DNA of 64,000 nucleotides from JAVKBW01 sp040222995 (GTDB lineage: Bacteria; Pseudomonadota; Alphaproteobacteria; UBA8366; Aestuariispiraceae). A model generated the notes under the pieces. That model did not search any database. It was not told the DNA's origin and saw only the letters and a list, made by a program, of their open reading frames with translations. The position numbers were made by a program, and so were the translations under genes. The stretch covers positions 186,001-250,000 of the forward strand of contig JAVKBW010000097.1 in NCBI GenBank assembly GCA_040222995.1, read 5' to 3'. Shown in pieces: positions 1 through 8,352 of this stretch (positions within the stretch are counted from its first letter, which is position 1; each line of letters starts with the position of its first letter).

Positions 1-325
1 AGGTCGGGGTGCCGTCGTCGGAACACAGATCGAAGTGACCCATCCACATACGCTGGTTGATCAGCGCCAGCAGATCGTTGACGCCGCGGCGCTGTTCCTT
101 CGGAATCTTCATGTCGAACGAGCAGGTGAAATACAGGGCGTGCAGGTCTTCGCGCCAGACGAAGAACAAACGGTAATCGCACCATCCACCGGTCGTCTCT
201 ACGACGATCTCGTCATCGTCAGGGCGCTCAAACGGCCAGTCGTTCTCGGTGAACATGGCTTCGAGAACATCAAGCGGATTGTACGTACCGATAACATGTT
301 CACTAAGCATCGTGCTGGTGGTCAT
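1..325 (-). CDS. YbjN domain-containing protein (3' end cut off by window)
   Basis: The reading frame runs from an ATG at 325 to the window edge, about 108 residues, and continues outside. It begins MTTSTMLSEHV and contains the acidic WCDYRLFFVW stretch and a later LINQRMWMGHFDLC stretch. Both resemble the YbjN/type III secretion chaperone-like fold seen in many alphaproteobacteria, where this gene usually lies near ubiK and proC. A good ribosome site (AGGGGG) lies just upstream of the ATG. No catalytic motif is expected, and the cellular role of this family is poorly known. It lies 208 bp downstream of ubiK on the same strand, so co-transcription is possible. The family call comes from sequence pattern and neighbourhood. 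Confidence 0.75.
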   Translation of the reverse strand, partial: MTTSTMLSEHVIGTYNPLDVLEAMFTENDWPFERPDDDEIVVETTGGWCDYRLFFVWREDLHALYFTCSFDMKIPKEQRRGVNDLLALINQRMWMGHFDLCSDDGTPT

Positions 326-533
326 CAGAATCCCCCTGCCTTGCGGCCTGTTTTCGGATGGAGATTCCGGGTACCCACTTGTCGGCTATATCTTGATGCC
401 GCCGCAAAATGTAGTGCCCAGGTTCTCCCCCTACGCAAGCGTTAGATTACAGGACGAGATTCAAGCGCCGCAAGGGGCCTTTACAGGCATCTTGCAACCC
501 GTTGAAAAGACTCAAAGTTTGCAAGTCCTTGAC

Positions 534-857
534 TCAGTTTGTGGAATCAGAGTCGAGCGTTTTTTTAACAGGTGATTTGCGGGCCGGTTTTTTGGCCGGC
601 TTTTCGGCCATTTTGGCGAGGGTGTTTTCCAGGATTTCGACGCGTTCGGACAGGCTTTCCTGTTCCTGTCGTGCTTTCGTCGCCATCGCCTTCACGGCAT
701 CGAATTCTTCGCGGGTGACGAGGTCCATATCGGCAAGCACGCGTTCCAGCCGCGCCCTGACCATCTGTTCGACTTCGTCCTTGACGCCGGACATCGCGCC
801 GGCGGCGCCATTGGCGACCCGCGCCAGATCGTCGAACAGTTTTCCCGTGGTCTGCAT
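534..857 (-). CDS. ubiK: Ubiquinone biosynthesis accessory factor, UbiK/BMFP family
   Basis: A 107-residue protein with the BMFP/UbiK layout: an amphipathic N-terminal half (FDDLARVANGA, MVRARLERVLADMDLV), a REEFDAVKAMA segment, a coiled coil (residues about 65-85) and a Lys/Pro-rich tail. UbiK is known to bind the accessory factor UbiJ and help the aerobic ubiquinone-hydroxylation complex; other BMFP proteins promote membrane fusion in vitro. The ATG at 857 is preceded by AGGAGGCG, a strong ribosome site, and by a good promoter. The gene is divergent from hldD. The family assignment is firm; the exact role in this organism is inferred. Confidence 0.88.
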   Translation of the reverse strand: MQTTGKLFDDLARVANGAAGAMSGVKDEVEQMVRARLERVLADMDLVTREEFDAVKAMATKARQEQESLSERVEILENTLAKMAEKPAKKPARKSPVKKTLDSDSTN

Positions 858-885
858 AGTCGCCTCCTGCCAAGCACTGTGCTTT

Positions 886-913
886 AATATAGGTCTGCGG
901 GGCCGCCTTGCAA
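886..913 (-). promoter_or_regulatory. Predicted sigma70 promoter of ubiK
   Basis: On the minus strand TTGCAA (913-908) and TATATT (891-886) are separated by 16 bases. Transcription would start near 879, about 20 bases before the ubiK start codon. Seen directly in the sequence; activity is inferred. Confidence 0.55.
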
Positions 914-979
914 CGGTTGCCGCGATGGCGGCAGGCTGGTACCACGACCGGACAACACAAATTTCGGGGATGGCTGACT

Positions 980-1963
980 ATGTACGTTGTTACCGGCGGT
1001 GCAGGGTTTATCGGATCGGTGCTCGTTGCGAAACTGGCCGAGGCCGGGTACGAACCGATTGTCATCGCCGACCGGTTCGGCAAATCGGATCAATGGAAAA
1101 ATCTGGCCAAACATCCGGTGGCCGATGTCGTGCCGCCTGAAAATCTGCTGACCTATCTGCAGGACAACCGTCAGCGACTTTCCGCCGTGTTTCATCTGGG
1201 TGCATCCTCGTCGACGACGGAGAAGGATGTAGACTTCATTCTCGCCAACAATTTCAGCCTGTCCCGCGCAATCTGGGATTTCTGCACGGATGCGAGCGTA
1301 CCGCTGATATATGCCTCTTCCGCCGCGACCTACGGCGACGGAGCGCTCGGCTTTGTCGATGACAACGATCCGGCGGCTTTGCAGCGCTTGCGTCCGCTTA
1401 ACCCGTACGGCTGGTCAAAAAAGCTGTTCGACGATTTCGCAGTGGTTGAGTCGAATGCCGGGCGGCGGCCGCCGTTTTGGGGCGGCTTGAAGTTTTTCAA
1501 TGTCTACGGCCCCAACGAGTACCACAAGGCGGGTCAGCGCTCGGTTGCCGTTCAGCTTTATGAACAGGTATTCAACGCGGCCCATGTGAAACTTTTCAAA
1601 TCCCACAATCCCGACTATTCGGACGGCGGCCAGATGCGCGATTTCATCTGGGTCGATGATTGCGCCGATGTGATGGTCTGGATGCTGCAAAGCGAATCCG
1701 TCGCCGGCGTGTTCAATTGCGGCACCGGCACGGCGCGCAGTTTCAACGATCTGGCCCATGCAGTGTTCGTGGCGATGGGCAAGGAACCCACCATCGACTA
1801 CATCGACACGCCCGATCATATCCGCGCCCACTACCAGTACTTCACCGAAGCCGACATGACCAATCTGTGGAATACCGGATATAACCGGCCCTTCACGACG
1901 CTGGAAGACGGCGTGCGCGCCTATATCCGCGATTACCTGTCAACCGCCGACCCGTATCGGTAA
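980..1963 (+). CDS. hldD: ADP-glyceromanno-heptose 6-epimerase
   Basis: A 327-residue short-chain epimerase that interconverts the ADP-heptose forms used for the inner core of lipopolysaccharide. The NAD(P)-binding GGAGFIG lies at residues 6-12, the SSAATYG active-site strand at 113-119 and the catalytic YxxxK as YGWSK at 143-147. The later NVYGPNEYHKAGQ and the MRDFIWVDD segment are typical of HldD rather than of general UDP-sugar epimerases. The ATG at 980 is chosen over an upstream in-frame ATG because the glycine motif then starts at the usual distance and GGGGA lies 9 bases upstream. lgt follows after 6 bases, so the two are probably one transcript. Confidence 0.93.
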   Translation: MYVVTGGAGFIGSVLVAKLAEAGYEPIVIADRFGKSDQWKNLAKHPVADVVPPENLLTYLQDNRQRLSAVFHLGASSSTTEKDVDFILANNFSLSRAIWDFCTDASVPLIYASSAATYGDGALGFVDDNDPAALQRLRPLNPYGWSKKLFDDFAVVESNAGRRPPFWGGLKFFNVYGPNEYHKAGQRSVAVQLYEQVFNAAHVKLFKSHNPDYSDGGQMRDFIWVDDCADVMVWMLQSESVAGVFNCGTGTARSFNDLAHAVFVAMGKEPTIDYIDTPDHIRAHYQYFTEADMTNLWNTGYNRPFTTLEDGVRAYIRDYLSTADPYR

Positions 1964-1969
1964 CAGGCC

Positions 1970-2818
1970 ATGGGCGACGGTTACTATGTCCATAATATCG
2001 ATCCGGTCCTGATCGAAATCGGGCCGCTGGTTATCCGCTGGTATGCGCTTTCCTATATTGCAGGCATTCTGATTGGCTGGCGATACGCAATGGCCGTCGC
2101 GGCAAAGGCGCCCCGCATGGTCTCGCCCGACGATATCGACTCCTTCATGGTCTGGGCGGTGATCGGTATCATTGTCGGCGGAAGGCTGGGGCAGGTGGTT
2201 TTCTACCATCCGGGTTACTACCTCGATCATCCGGCGGAAATCCTGCAGGTCTGGAAAGGTGGCATGGCATTTCATGGCGGTCTGCTGGGCGTGATCGTCG
2301 CGATGATCCTGTTTACCCGCAATCGAGGCCTTCCTTTGTTTGGCTTCACCGACCTGATCGCGCTGGTCGCGCCGGTCGGCATCGGCCTTGGCCGGATCGC
2401 CAATTTCATCAATGGCGAACACTGGGGAAGGGCCAGCGATGTTTCCTGGGCCGTGATTTTCAGCGCCACCGGCGGTGGCGATATCCCGCGTCACCCGAGC
2501 CAGCTTTACGAAGCGGTAATGGAAGGACTGCTGCTGTTTCTGCTGCTGGTCTGGCTGGTTCATGCTAAGAAGGCTCTGTGGCGGCCGGGCCTGACGACAG
2601 GCGTGTTTCTGACCGGCTATGCCGCAGCGCGAACGGTCGCCGAACTGTTCCGTGAACCGGAAGTGCTGCAGGCCACCCTGCCGTTCGGCACCACCTGGGG
2701 GCAGTGGTTGTCGTTGCCGATGGCGCTTTATGGCCTTTATCTTGTCCGCAAGGCGCTGGCCGCGCCGAAAGCAGCCGAAAGGCCGGCGTCAAAACGAACC
2801 GGGAGCGCCGACGCATGA
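1970..2818 (+). CDS. lgt: Phosphatidylglycerol:prolipoprotein diacylglyceryl transferase
   Basis: A 282-residue inner-membrane enzyme that transfers a diacylglyceryl group to the lipobox cysteine of prolipoproteins, the first step of lipoprotein maturation. It has about seven hydrophobic segments, the HGG at residues 102-104 and the Lgt signature GRIANFINGEHWGR at 141-154. Several lipoproteins in this window are likely substrates. The start lies 6 bases after hldD and its stop overlaps the next start as ATGA. The length is normal for the family. Confidence 0.96.
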   Translation: MGDGYYVHNIDPVLIEIGPLVIRWYALSYIAGILIGWRYAMAVAAKAPRMVSPDDIDSFMVWAVIGIIVGGRLGQVVFYHPGYYLDHPAEILQVWKGGMAFHGGLLGVIVAMILFTRNRGLPLFGFTDLIALVAPVGIGLGRIANFINGEHWGRASDVSWAVIFSATGGGDIPRHPSQLYEAVMEGLLLFLLLVWLVHAKKALWRPGLTTGVFLTGYAAARTVAELFREPEVLQATLPFGTTWGQWLSLPMALYGLYLVRKALAAPKAAERPASKRTGSADA

Positions 2819-3906
2819 ACCGGCTTGAAGCCGATCTCAAACGCCGCATCGAACGGGATGGCCCGATCCCGGTTTCGGAATTCATGGCGTTTGCGCTCGG
2901 TCATTCCGAACACGGCTACTATATAAAGAAAGACCCGTTCGGCGCCGCCGGCGATTTCATTACCGCGCCGGAAATCAGCCAGTGTTTCGGCGAGCTGGTC
3001 GGCGTCTGGGCGGTTGCGATCTGGCACATGGCGGGAAGGCCCGACCCGGTGACATTCGTGGAACTCGGTCCGGGCCGCGGCACGCTGATGGCGGATGCCC
3101 TGCGCGCCGCAAGCCAGCGCCCGGATTTTCTCAAGGCCGTTCGGGTGCATCTGGTGGAAACCAGCCCGGTGTTGCGGCAATCGCAGGAAAAGGCCCTGGT
3201 CCGATGCGAACTGCCGACACCGCCGGCCTGGCATGACAGCCTGGACACCGTCCCCGCCGGGCCGGCGATCATCGTCGCGAACGAGTTTTTCGACGCCCTG
3301 CCGATCCGTCAGATCGTGCAAACCGAAGCAGGTTGGCGCGAAAGGATGGTCGGGCTGGTCGACGGCGACCTGACGTTTCTGGCCGACGCCCACACGCCCG
3401 ATATGACGCCGATGGTGCCGGCACGGTTACGGTCTGCGGCGCGGCCGGGCGACCTGTTTGAAATCTGTCCGGCGGCCGAGACGGCGATCGAAAGCATGGC
3501 GAGGCGTATTGCTTCGGACGGATTATCCGCCTTGTTTTTCGATTACGGTCATGCGCAATCGGCGCTGGGCGATACGTTTCAGGCGGTGCATCATCACGAA
3601 TCGGTCGATGTTCTGTCGTCGCCCGGCGATGTCGATCTGACGGCGCATGTCGATTTCGAGGCGCTGGCCGACAGCGCCAACCGGTTCGCCCTGTGCCATG
3701 GCCCGGTGACCCAGGGTGATTTTCTGCGCCGGCTGGGAATCGAAGTTCGCCGCGATACATTGGTCGCCAATGCGACGCCGCAACAGGCCGATCTGGTGCG
3801 CTCGGGCGTGCATCGCTTGACGGCTGCGGATGAAATGGGAACGCTTGTGAAAGTTCTGGCGGTGACGCCGCGCGGTGTCGGCGCCCCGCCCGGTTTCGAG
3901 GGATAG
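2815..3906 (+). CDS. Class I SAM-dependent methyltransferase, MidA/NDUFAF7 family
   Basis: A 363-residue protein. It carries the MidA hallmarks: the N-terminal HSEHGYY and DFITAPEISQCFGE segments (residues 30-60), the SAM-binding ELGPGRGT at 83-90, and later ANEFFDALP and FDYGH motifs. The mitochondrial homologue methylates an arginine of a complex I subunit; bacterial members are assumed, but not shown here, to act similarly. The start codon overlaps the lgt stop (ATGA), indicating translational coupling. The order lgt-midA-pgeF is common in alphaproteobacteria. Confidence 0.9.
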   Translation: MNRLEADLKRRIERDGPIPVSEFMAFALGHSEHGYYIKKDPFGAAGDFITAPEISQCFGELVGVWAVAIWHMAGRPDPVTFVELGPGRGTLMADALRAASQRPDFLKAVRVHLVETSPVLRQSQEKALVRCELPTPPAWHDSLDTVPAGPAIIVANEFFDALPIRQIVQTEAGWRERMVGLVDGDLTFLADAHTPDMTPMVPARLRSAARPGDLFEICPAAETAIESMARRIASDGLSALFFDYGHAQSALGDTFQAVHHHESVDVLSSPGDVDLTAHVDFEALADSANRFALCHGPVTQGDFLRRLGIEVRRDTLVANATPQQADLVRSGVHRLTAADEMGTLVKVLAVTPRGVGAPPGFEG

Positions 3907-3912
3907 TGCTGA

Positions 3913-4707
3913 ATGAGTGATGAAGACCTGCCTTATCTGACATCGGATGCCCTGTCGGCGGCGACCGGCGTCACCCACGCCTTTTTCACCCGCAAGGGCG
4001 GCGTCAGCAAGGGCATTTATGCAACGCTGAACACGGGATACGGATCGAAGGACGACAGCGATCTTGTGCGGGAAAACCGGGGCCTGGCGGCAGGCGTTTT
4101 CGGCCTCCAGGCTGACGATCTTGTCACCCTGTATCAGGTGCATTCGGCGGACTGCGTGGTGGTTGAGAACAACAACTGGATGCTGGAAGGCGAAGCGCCG
4201 CAGGCCGATGCGATGGTGACCGTGACGCAGGGCGTTGCGCTGGGCGTGTGTACGGCGGACTGTGCGCCGGTGCTGTTCGCCGACCGTAAAGGCGGTGTTG
4301 TCGGTGCGGCCCATGCCGGCTGGAAAGGCGCATTTACCGGTATTCTGGAATCCACCGTTGAAGCGATGGTGCGGCTGGGGTCGAAAAAAGCCGATATCGT
4401 AGCGGCGATCGGCCCATGCATTGCCCGGTCTTCCTACGAGGTCGGTGCCGAATTCAAGGCCCGCTTCATGGAACTGTCTCCGGTCAATGAAGAGTTTTTT
4501 GTCCGCGCGGACCGGCGGAACCATCACAAATTCGATCTGGAAGGCTATGCGGCGCACCGCCTTAAACTGGCGGGTCTGACATCGGTCGACAAATTGTCGC
4601 GCGATACCAGGGCCGAGGAAGATCTGTTTTTCAGTTACCGGCGCTGCACATTGCGTGACGAGGACGATTACGGCCGGCAGATATCGGCAATCGCACTGGA
4701 CGGATAG
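3913..4707 (+). CDS. pgeF: Peptidoglycan editing factor PgeF (YfiH/multicopper polyphenol oxidase family)
   Basis: A 264-residue cytosolic enzyme of the YfiH/PgeF family, known to remove wrongly incorporated residues from peptidoglycan precursors. The zinc ligands are visible as H77 (VHSADC), C117 (CTADC) and H134 (HAGWKG), followed by IGPCI near residue 170. It starts 6 bases after midA and is part of the hldD-lgt-midA-pgeF run. Length and motif order are standard. Confidence 0.93.
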   Translation: MSDEDLPYLTSDALSAATGVTHAFFTRKGGVSKGIYATLNTGYGSKDDSDLVRENRGLAAGVFGLQADDLVTLYQVHSADCVVVENNNWMLEGEAPQADAMVTVTQGVALGVCTADCAPVLFADRKGGVVGAAHAGWKGAFTGILESTVEAMVRLGSKKADIVAAIGPCIARSSYEVGAEFKARFMELSPVNEEFFVRADRRNHHKFDLEGYAAHRLKLAGLTSVDKLSRDTRAEEDLFFSYRRCTLRDEDDYGRQISAIALDG

Positions 4708-4712
4708 GAACG

Positions 4713-4781
4713 ATGCCCTGGCTGATCCAGATGCTTGCCCTGTTCGTCCTGTTGGGCCTGGTGGGCTGCCTTGTTTTCTAG
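4713..4781 (+). CDS. Possible 22-residue hydrophobic leader peptide
   Basis: A short frame begins at ATG 4713, five bases after the pgeF stop and just behind GGATAGGAA. It encodes 22 residues that are almost entirely hydrophobic and end in LGLVGCLVF, which resembles a lipobox. It overlaps the likely start of the next gene in another frame. It could be a small membrane peptide, a translational coupler, or chance. Only its position and composition support it. Confidence 0.3.
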   Translation: MPWLIQMLALFVLLGLVGCLVF

Positions 4782-5649
4782 AGAGGGTCGCCGGCTCGCC
4801 GCGATTCTGAGCGTGTTGGTGATCGCCGCGTGCGGCCCGGTTCCGAAACCGTTCAAGCAGACCGACAGCCAGAAAATAGAGATCGATCTGGTGCGGCCGG
4901 AACAATCCCGGTCTCTTATCATTGTCGTGCCTGTTTTGGACGATGCTGCCGCCACGGACCGTCTCGGCGCTTCTGTTCACAAGGCGTTCGAAGCCGCCGG
5001 CATTCCGACGACCACGAACACCGATCATCCCGATGCGCCGCTTCTGATCGGGTCTGCCTGGCGGACCGGCGACGGGTTGCGGTTGCGTTGGGAACTGTTC
5101 GGATCGGACAGCGACCTCAAGGCGGCCTCGGTGGTCGAGGCCGCGCCGCCGGCATCCGCCTGGATCGCCGACGATTCGGTTTCCGAAGATATCGCCCGGA
5201 AGGTCGTCGACGATATTCTGCCCGCATTACGGCCGGCGGCAGGACGTCTGGACCCGCTGGAAGACCCGTCGGTTTTTGTCGAAACCGCGACCGGTGCGCC
5301 GGGTGACGGTAACCAGGCGCTGGAACGGGCCGCCATCGCGGCGCTGGACCGCGCCGGGGTGCGGCGGACGGATGACAGGGAATCGGCGAACGTTTTTCTG
5401 CGTGCGGTCGTCAAAGTCGTTTCGGTAGACGACGAAACCGATGCTGTGCGCATCCGATGGCTGATTGAGGATTCCGACGGTGCGCCGCTTGGTACGATGA
5501 CCCAGCAGACTCTGGTGGCGTCCGGCAGCCTGCAGAATCGCTGGGGTCTGGCCGCGTACGACGCGGCGGAAGCGATTGCCGGGCCGGTCGGCGACGTGCT
5601 GTCTTCGCTGGACCCGGCGACGCCGGCGGAGGAAAGTGCAAACCCGTAA
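4771..5649 (+). CDS. Hypothetical lipoprotein
   Basis: I do not recognise the family. The frame opens at least at TTG 4735; a TTG at 4771 is preferred because it gives a clean lipoprotein signal: FSREGRR, a hydrophobic core, then the lipobox VIAAC with the modified Cys around residue 21. The mature part of about 270 residues is Ala- and Asp-rich, without obvious catalytic motifs or membrane segments. It has two halves with similar patterns (VEAAPPASAWI, later a VKVVSVDDETDAVRIRWLIEDSDG stretch spread over one domain). It follows pgeF closely and precedes the prs promoter. The start codon is uncertain because no ATG lies in frame near the signal peptide. Confidence 0.65.
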   Translation: MFSREGRRLAAILSVLVIAACGPVPKPFKQTDSQKIEIDLVRPEQSRSLIIVVPVLDDAAATDRLGASVHKAFEAAGIPTTTNTDHPDAPLLIGSAWRTGDGLRLRWELFGSDSDLKAASVVEAAPPASAWIADDSVSEDIARKVVDDILPALRPAAGRLDPLEDPSVFVETATGAPGDGNQALERAAIAALDRAGVRRTDDRESANVFLRAVVKVVSVDDETDAVRIRWLIEDSDGAPLGTMTQQTLVASGSLQNRWGLAAYDAAEAIAGPVGDVLSSLDPATPAEESANP

Positions 5650-5658
5650 GGTGCGGCG

Positions 5659-5687
5659 TTTACACACCGCAGCCGCCTTGTTATAGA
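5659..5687 (+). promoter_or_regulatory. Predicted sigma70 promoter of prs
   Basis: TTTACA (5659-5664) and TATAGA (5682-5687) are separated by 17 bases, about 90 bases upstream of the prs start codon. Seen directly; activity is inferred. Confidence 0.55.
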
Positions 5688-5774
5688 GGGCGGCATGTTG
5701 GGGGAAGGCGAGGCGGCAGGCGGATTTTCATCCTCTGTTTTGCTTATTCGGCGATCACTGGGCGGTCAGCAGCC

Positions 5775-6710
5775 ATGAAAATTCTATCGGGCAATTCCAA
5801 CCGGCCACTGGCCGAAGCGATTTCGGCGTATCTCAGCACCCCGCTAACGAAGGCATCGATCCGGCGGTTTTCCGATATGGAAATTTTCGTCGAGATTCAG
5901 GAAAACGTGCGCGGCGAGGATGTTTTCGTCATCCAGTCTACCAACTACCCGACAAACGATAACCTGATGGAACTGCTGATCATGTTCGACGCCCTGCGGC
6001 GCGGATCGGCCCGGCGTATTACCGCCGTCATTCCGTATTACGGCTATGCGCGGCAGGATCGAAAGACCGGCCCCAGAACCCCGATCTCGGCCAAGCTGGT
6101 CGCCAACCTGATCGAAAAGGCCGGCGCCAACCGGGTGCTGACAATCGATCTGCATTCCGGCCAGATCCAGGGGTTTTTCGAAGTCCCGACGGATAACCTG
6201 ACCGCTCTGCCGGTGCTGCATGACAGCATTCGCAAAACCGTGGGCGGCGACAAGGACGTCGTCGTCGTGTCGCCGGATGTCGGCGGCGTCGTCCGCGCGC
6301 GGGCGCTGGCGAAACGGATAGAAGCCGATCTGGCGATCATCGACAAACGCCGCGAACGGGCGGGCGTATCGGAAGTCATGCATATTATCGGCGAAGTAAA
6401 GGGCAAGGCCTGCATCCTGATTGACGATATCGTCGACAGCGCCGGAACCCTGTGCAACGCCGCCGCCGCGCTGAAGGATGAGGGGGCGGAGACCGTTCAC
6501 GCCTATGTCACCCACGGCGTGCTGTCGGGCGGGGCTGTCGCCCGGGTTGCGGCCTCGCCGATGGAAAAGCTGGTCGTCACCGATTCAATCATGGCGACAG
6601 AGGCGATGCGGGTCAGCGACAGCGTTGCGCAGGTCAGTATCGCCCCGCTGCTGGCGGAAGCGATTTTACGGATTTCCGAAGAACGGTCGGTTTCGTCGCT
6701 TTTGGACTGA
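5775..6710 (+). CDS. prs: Ribose-phosphate pyrophosphokinase
   Basis: A 311-residue cytosolic enzyme that makes PRPP from ribose 5-phosphate and ATP, feeding nucleotide, histidine and tryptophan synthesis. Visible motifs are the ATP-site segment PYYGYARQDRK (residues 88-97), DLHSGQIQGFF (125-135) and the PRPP loop DDIVDSAGT (217-225). The length is typical of class I enzymes. It has its own predicted promoter and is followed by rplY with a separate promoter. Confidence 0.97.
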   Translation: MKILSGNSNRPLAEAISAYLSTPLTKASIRRFSDMEIFVEIQENVRGEDVFVIQSTNYPTNDNLMELLIMFDALRRGSARRITAVIPYYGYARQDRKTGPRTPISAKLVANLIEKAGANRVLTIDLHSGQIQGFFEVPTDNLTALPVLHDSIRKTVGGDKDVVVVSPDVGGVVRARALAKRIEADLAIIDKRRERAGVSEVMHIIGEVKGKACILIDDIVDSAGTLCNAAAALKDEGAETVHAYVTHGVLSGGAVARVAASPMEKLVVTDSIMATEAMRVSDSVAQVSIAPLLAEAILRISEERSVSSLLD

Positions 6711-6752
6711 TCCGTCCCGGTTTTACAGCACCGTCCTGCTGTCATTCCCTGT

Positions 6753-6781
6753 TTGACTTGAAGGGCGTCAACCCGTAAAGA
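6753..6781 (+). promoter_or_regulatory. Predicted sigma70 promoter of rplY-pth-ychF
   Basis: TTGACT (6753-6758) and TAAAGA (6776-6781) have the ideal 17-base spacing. The start would be near 6788, leaving a leader of about 117 bases that can fold (see the ncRNA entry). Confidence 0.6.
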
Positions 6782-6792
6782 AACGCCGCTTT

Positions 6793-6861
6793 GGTCGTCG
6801 GTTTCCGGCGATACGAGCCCTGCCGTACACCCCTGGAGGACGGCTATCGCAAACGACGACC
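6793..6861 (+). ncRNA. Candidate structured 5' leader of rplY
   Basis: GGTCGTCG (6793-6800) is perfectly complementary to CGACGACC (6854-6861). Inside this, GCCGT (6822-6826) pairs with ACGGC (6840-6844). The nested stems sit between the predicted promoter and the rplY start codon. Ribosomal-protein leaders often regulate their own genes; that role here is inference from position and pairing. No match to a known riboswitch was recognised. Confidence 0.35.
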
Positions 6862-6904
6862 GTTTCACGGTGATGAAGCGGTTCTAACAGAAGGATTTTG
6901 TCGG

Positions 6905-7606
6905 ATGAGCGAACAAAGTGAAATTGCCGCTACCAAGCGGGACCGGGCCGGTAAGGGGGCAGCCCGGGCTGTGCGTCGCGAGGGTCTCGTTCCCGCGGTC
7001 GTATATGGCGAAAACAAAGAACCCAGCATGATTTCCCTCGACCCCCGCGTTGTTATGAAGGGGCTGGTGCAAGGACATTTCTACAACACGGTCTATTCGA
7101 TCAAGATCGAAGGCGGCGATACAGAACGCGCGCTTGCCCGTGACGTTCAGTTCCACCCGGTTACGGACGATCCGTTGCATGTGGATTTCCTGCGCGTCGG
7201 CGCCCGCACCCGGATTTCCGTTGCCGTGCCGATCGTGTTCCTGAACGACGAACTGGCGCCGGGCATCAAGGAAGGCGGTAACCTCAGCGTGGTTCGCCAC
7301 GAAGTGGAAGTTACCTGTGGCGCCGACATCATTCCGGAAGAGATCGAAATCGATCTGACGGGGATGGAAATTGGCGATACAGTCCGTATTTCCGACATCA
7401 AGCTGCCGGAAGGCGTTGAACCGACCGTTACGGATCGCGACTTCATGATCGCCAGTATTGTTGGCCTGTCGGCCCTCGAAACCGAAGAAGTCCTCGAAGA
7501 GGATGAGGTTGAAGATGAGGACGCCGAAGGTGAAGAAGGCGAAGAGGGTGAAGAAGGCGAAGAAGGCGAAGGCGACGGCGAAGAAGACGGCGACGCCAAA
7601 GACTGA
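6905..7606 (+). CDS. rplY: 50S ribosomal protein L25/general stress protein Ctc
   Basis: A 233-residue L25 of the long CTC type: an N-terminal 5S-rRNA-binding domain (residues 1-95, with GLVPAVVYG at 28-35) and the C-terminal TL5 domain (about 96-185). The tail from residue 192 on is made of Glu, Asp and Gly only, with repeated GEE units, and probably stays disordered. The ATG at 6905 is chosen because AGAAGGA lies just upstream and the family start MSEQ...A.KRDR fits; an upstream in-frame start would fall in the leader. pth follows 21 bases later, the usual bacterial pairing. Confidence 0.95.
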   Translation: MSEQSEIAATKRDRAGKGAARAVRREGLVPAVVYGENKEPSMISLDPRVVMKGLVQGHFYNTVYSIKIEGGDTERALARDVQFHPVTDDPLHVDFLRVGARTRISVAVPIVFLNDELAPGIKEGGNLSVVRHEVEVTCGADIIPEEIEIDLTGMEIGDTVRISDIKLPEGVEPTVTDRDFMIASIVGLSALETEEVLEEDEVEDEDAEGEEGEEGEEGEEGEGDGEEDGDAKD

Positions 7607-7627
7607 GCCTAGCACAGGGGCGGTTCC

Positions 7628-8350
7628 ATGTATCTGCTCGTCGGGCTCGGCAATCCGGGACCGAAATATAAGAAGAACCGGCACAATATCGGGTTCATGG
7701 CGGTGGACGAGATCGTCCGCCGCCATTCCTTTTCCGAATGGCGCGGACGGTTTCAGGGTCAGGTTTCGGAAGGCCGGCTGAACGGCGAGAAGATTCTGGC
7801 GCTGAAGCCCGAAACCTACATGAACAATTCCGGTCAGGCGGTCGGCGAGGCGATGCGGTTCTTCAAGCTCACGCCCGACGATGTCTATGTTGTGTTCGAC
7901 GAGCTGGACCTGGCGCTCGGCAAGCTGCGGGTCAAGCAGGGCGGCGGCACCAGCGGCCATAACGGCCTTAAATCCATCGACGCCCATATCGGCAAGGATT
8001 ACTGGAAACTGCGTATCGGCATCGGCCATCCGGGGGATAAGGAAAAGGTGCTCGGCCATGTGCTGGGCGACTTCTCGAAGTCAGAAACCGAAACGGTGGA
8101 AGCCATGATCGACGCGATTTCCCGCTCGATACCCGATCTGTTCGGCGCCGATGCCCCGACCTTCATGTCGAAGGTCGCGCTGGTGTTGAAGCCGCCGGCG
8201 CATCAGCCGAAACCGGGGACGGCGCCGGTGGTGAAACAACCTGCTGCGAAACAACCGGCCGGAAAGAAATCGATTATTCAAGATGCCCGCACCGCCTTGC
8301 AGGCGGCCTTTTCGAAGGCCCGCAAAGGCACCGATGAAGGAGAGAACTGA
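7628..8350 (+). CDS. pth: Peptidyl-tRNA hydrolase
   Basis: A 240-residue enzyme that frees tRNA from prematurely released peptidyl-tRNA. The N-terminus GLGNPGPKY and the catalytic His in NRHNIGF (H19) are present, as are ETYMNNSG, the FDELDL aspartate and the GGGTSGHNGLKS loop. The core ends near residue 185; the remaining 50 or so residues are a Lys/Pro/Ala-rich extension common in alphaproteobacteria. It lies between rplY and ychF in one run. Confidence 0.96.
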   Translation: MYLLVGLGNPGPKYKKNRHNIGFMAVDEIVRRHSFSEWRGRFQGQVSEGRLNGEKILALKPETYMNNSGQAVGEAMRFFKLTPDDVYVVFDELDLALGKLRVKQGGGTSGHNGLKSIDAHIGKDYWKLRIGIGHPGDKEKVLGHVLGDFSKSETETVEAMIDAISRSIPDLFGADAPTFMSKVALVLKPPAHQPKPGTAPVVKQPAAKQPAGKKSIIQDARTALQAAFSKARKGTDEGEN

Positions 8351-8352
8351 CC

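Noticed and set aside
3523..5028. Minus-strand open frame of 501 codons
   Set aside because: Antisense of pgeF and midA, with Arg/His-rich composition and no domain.
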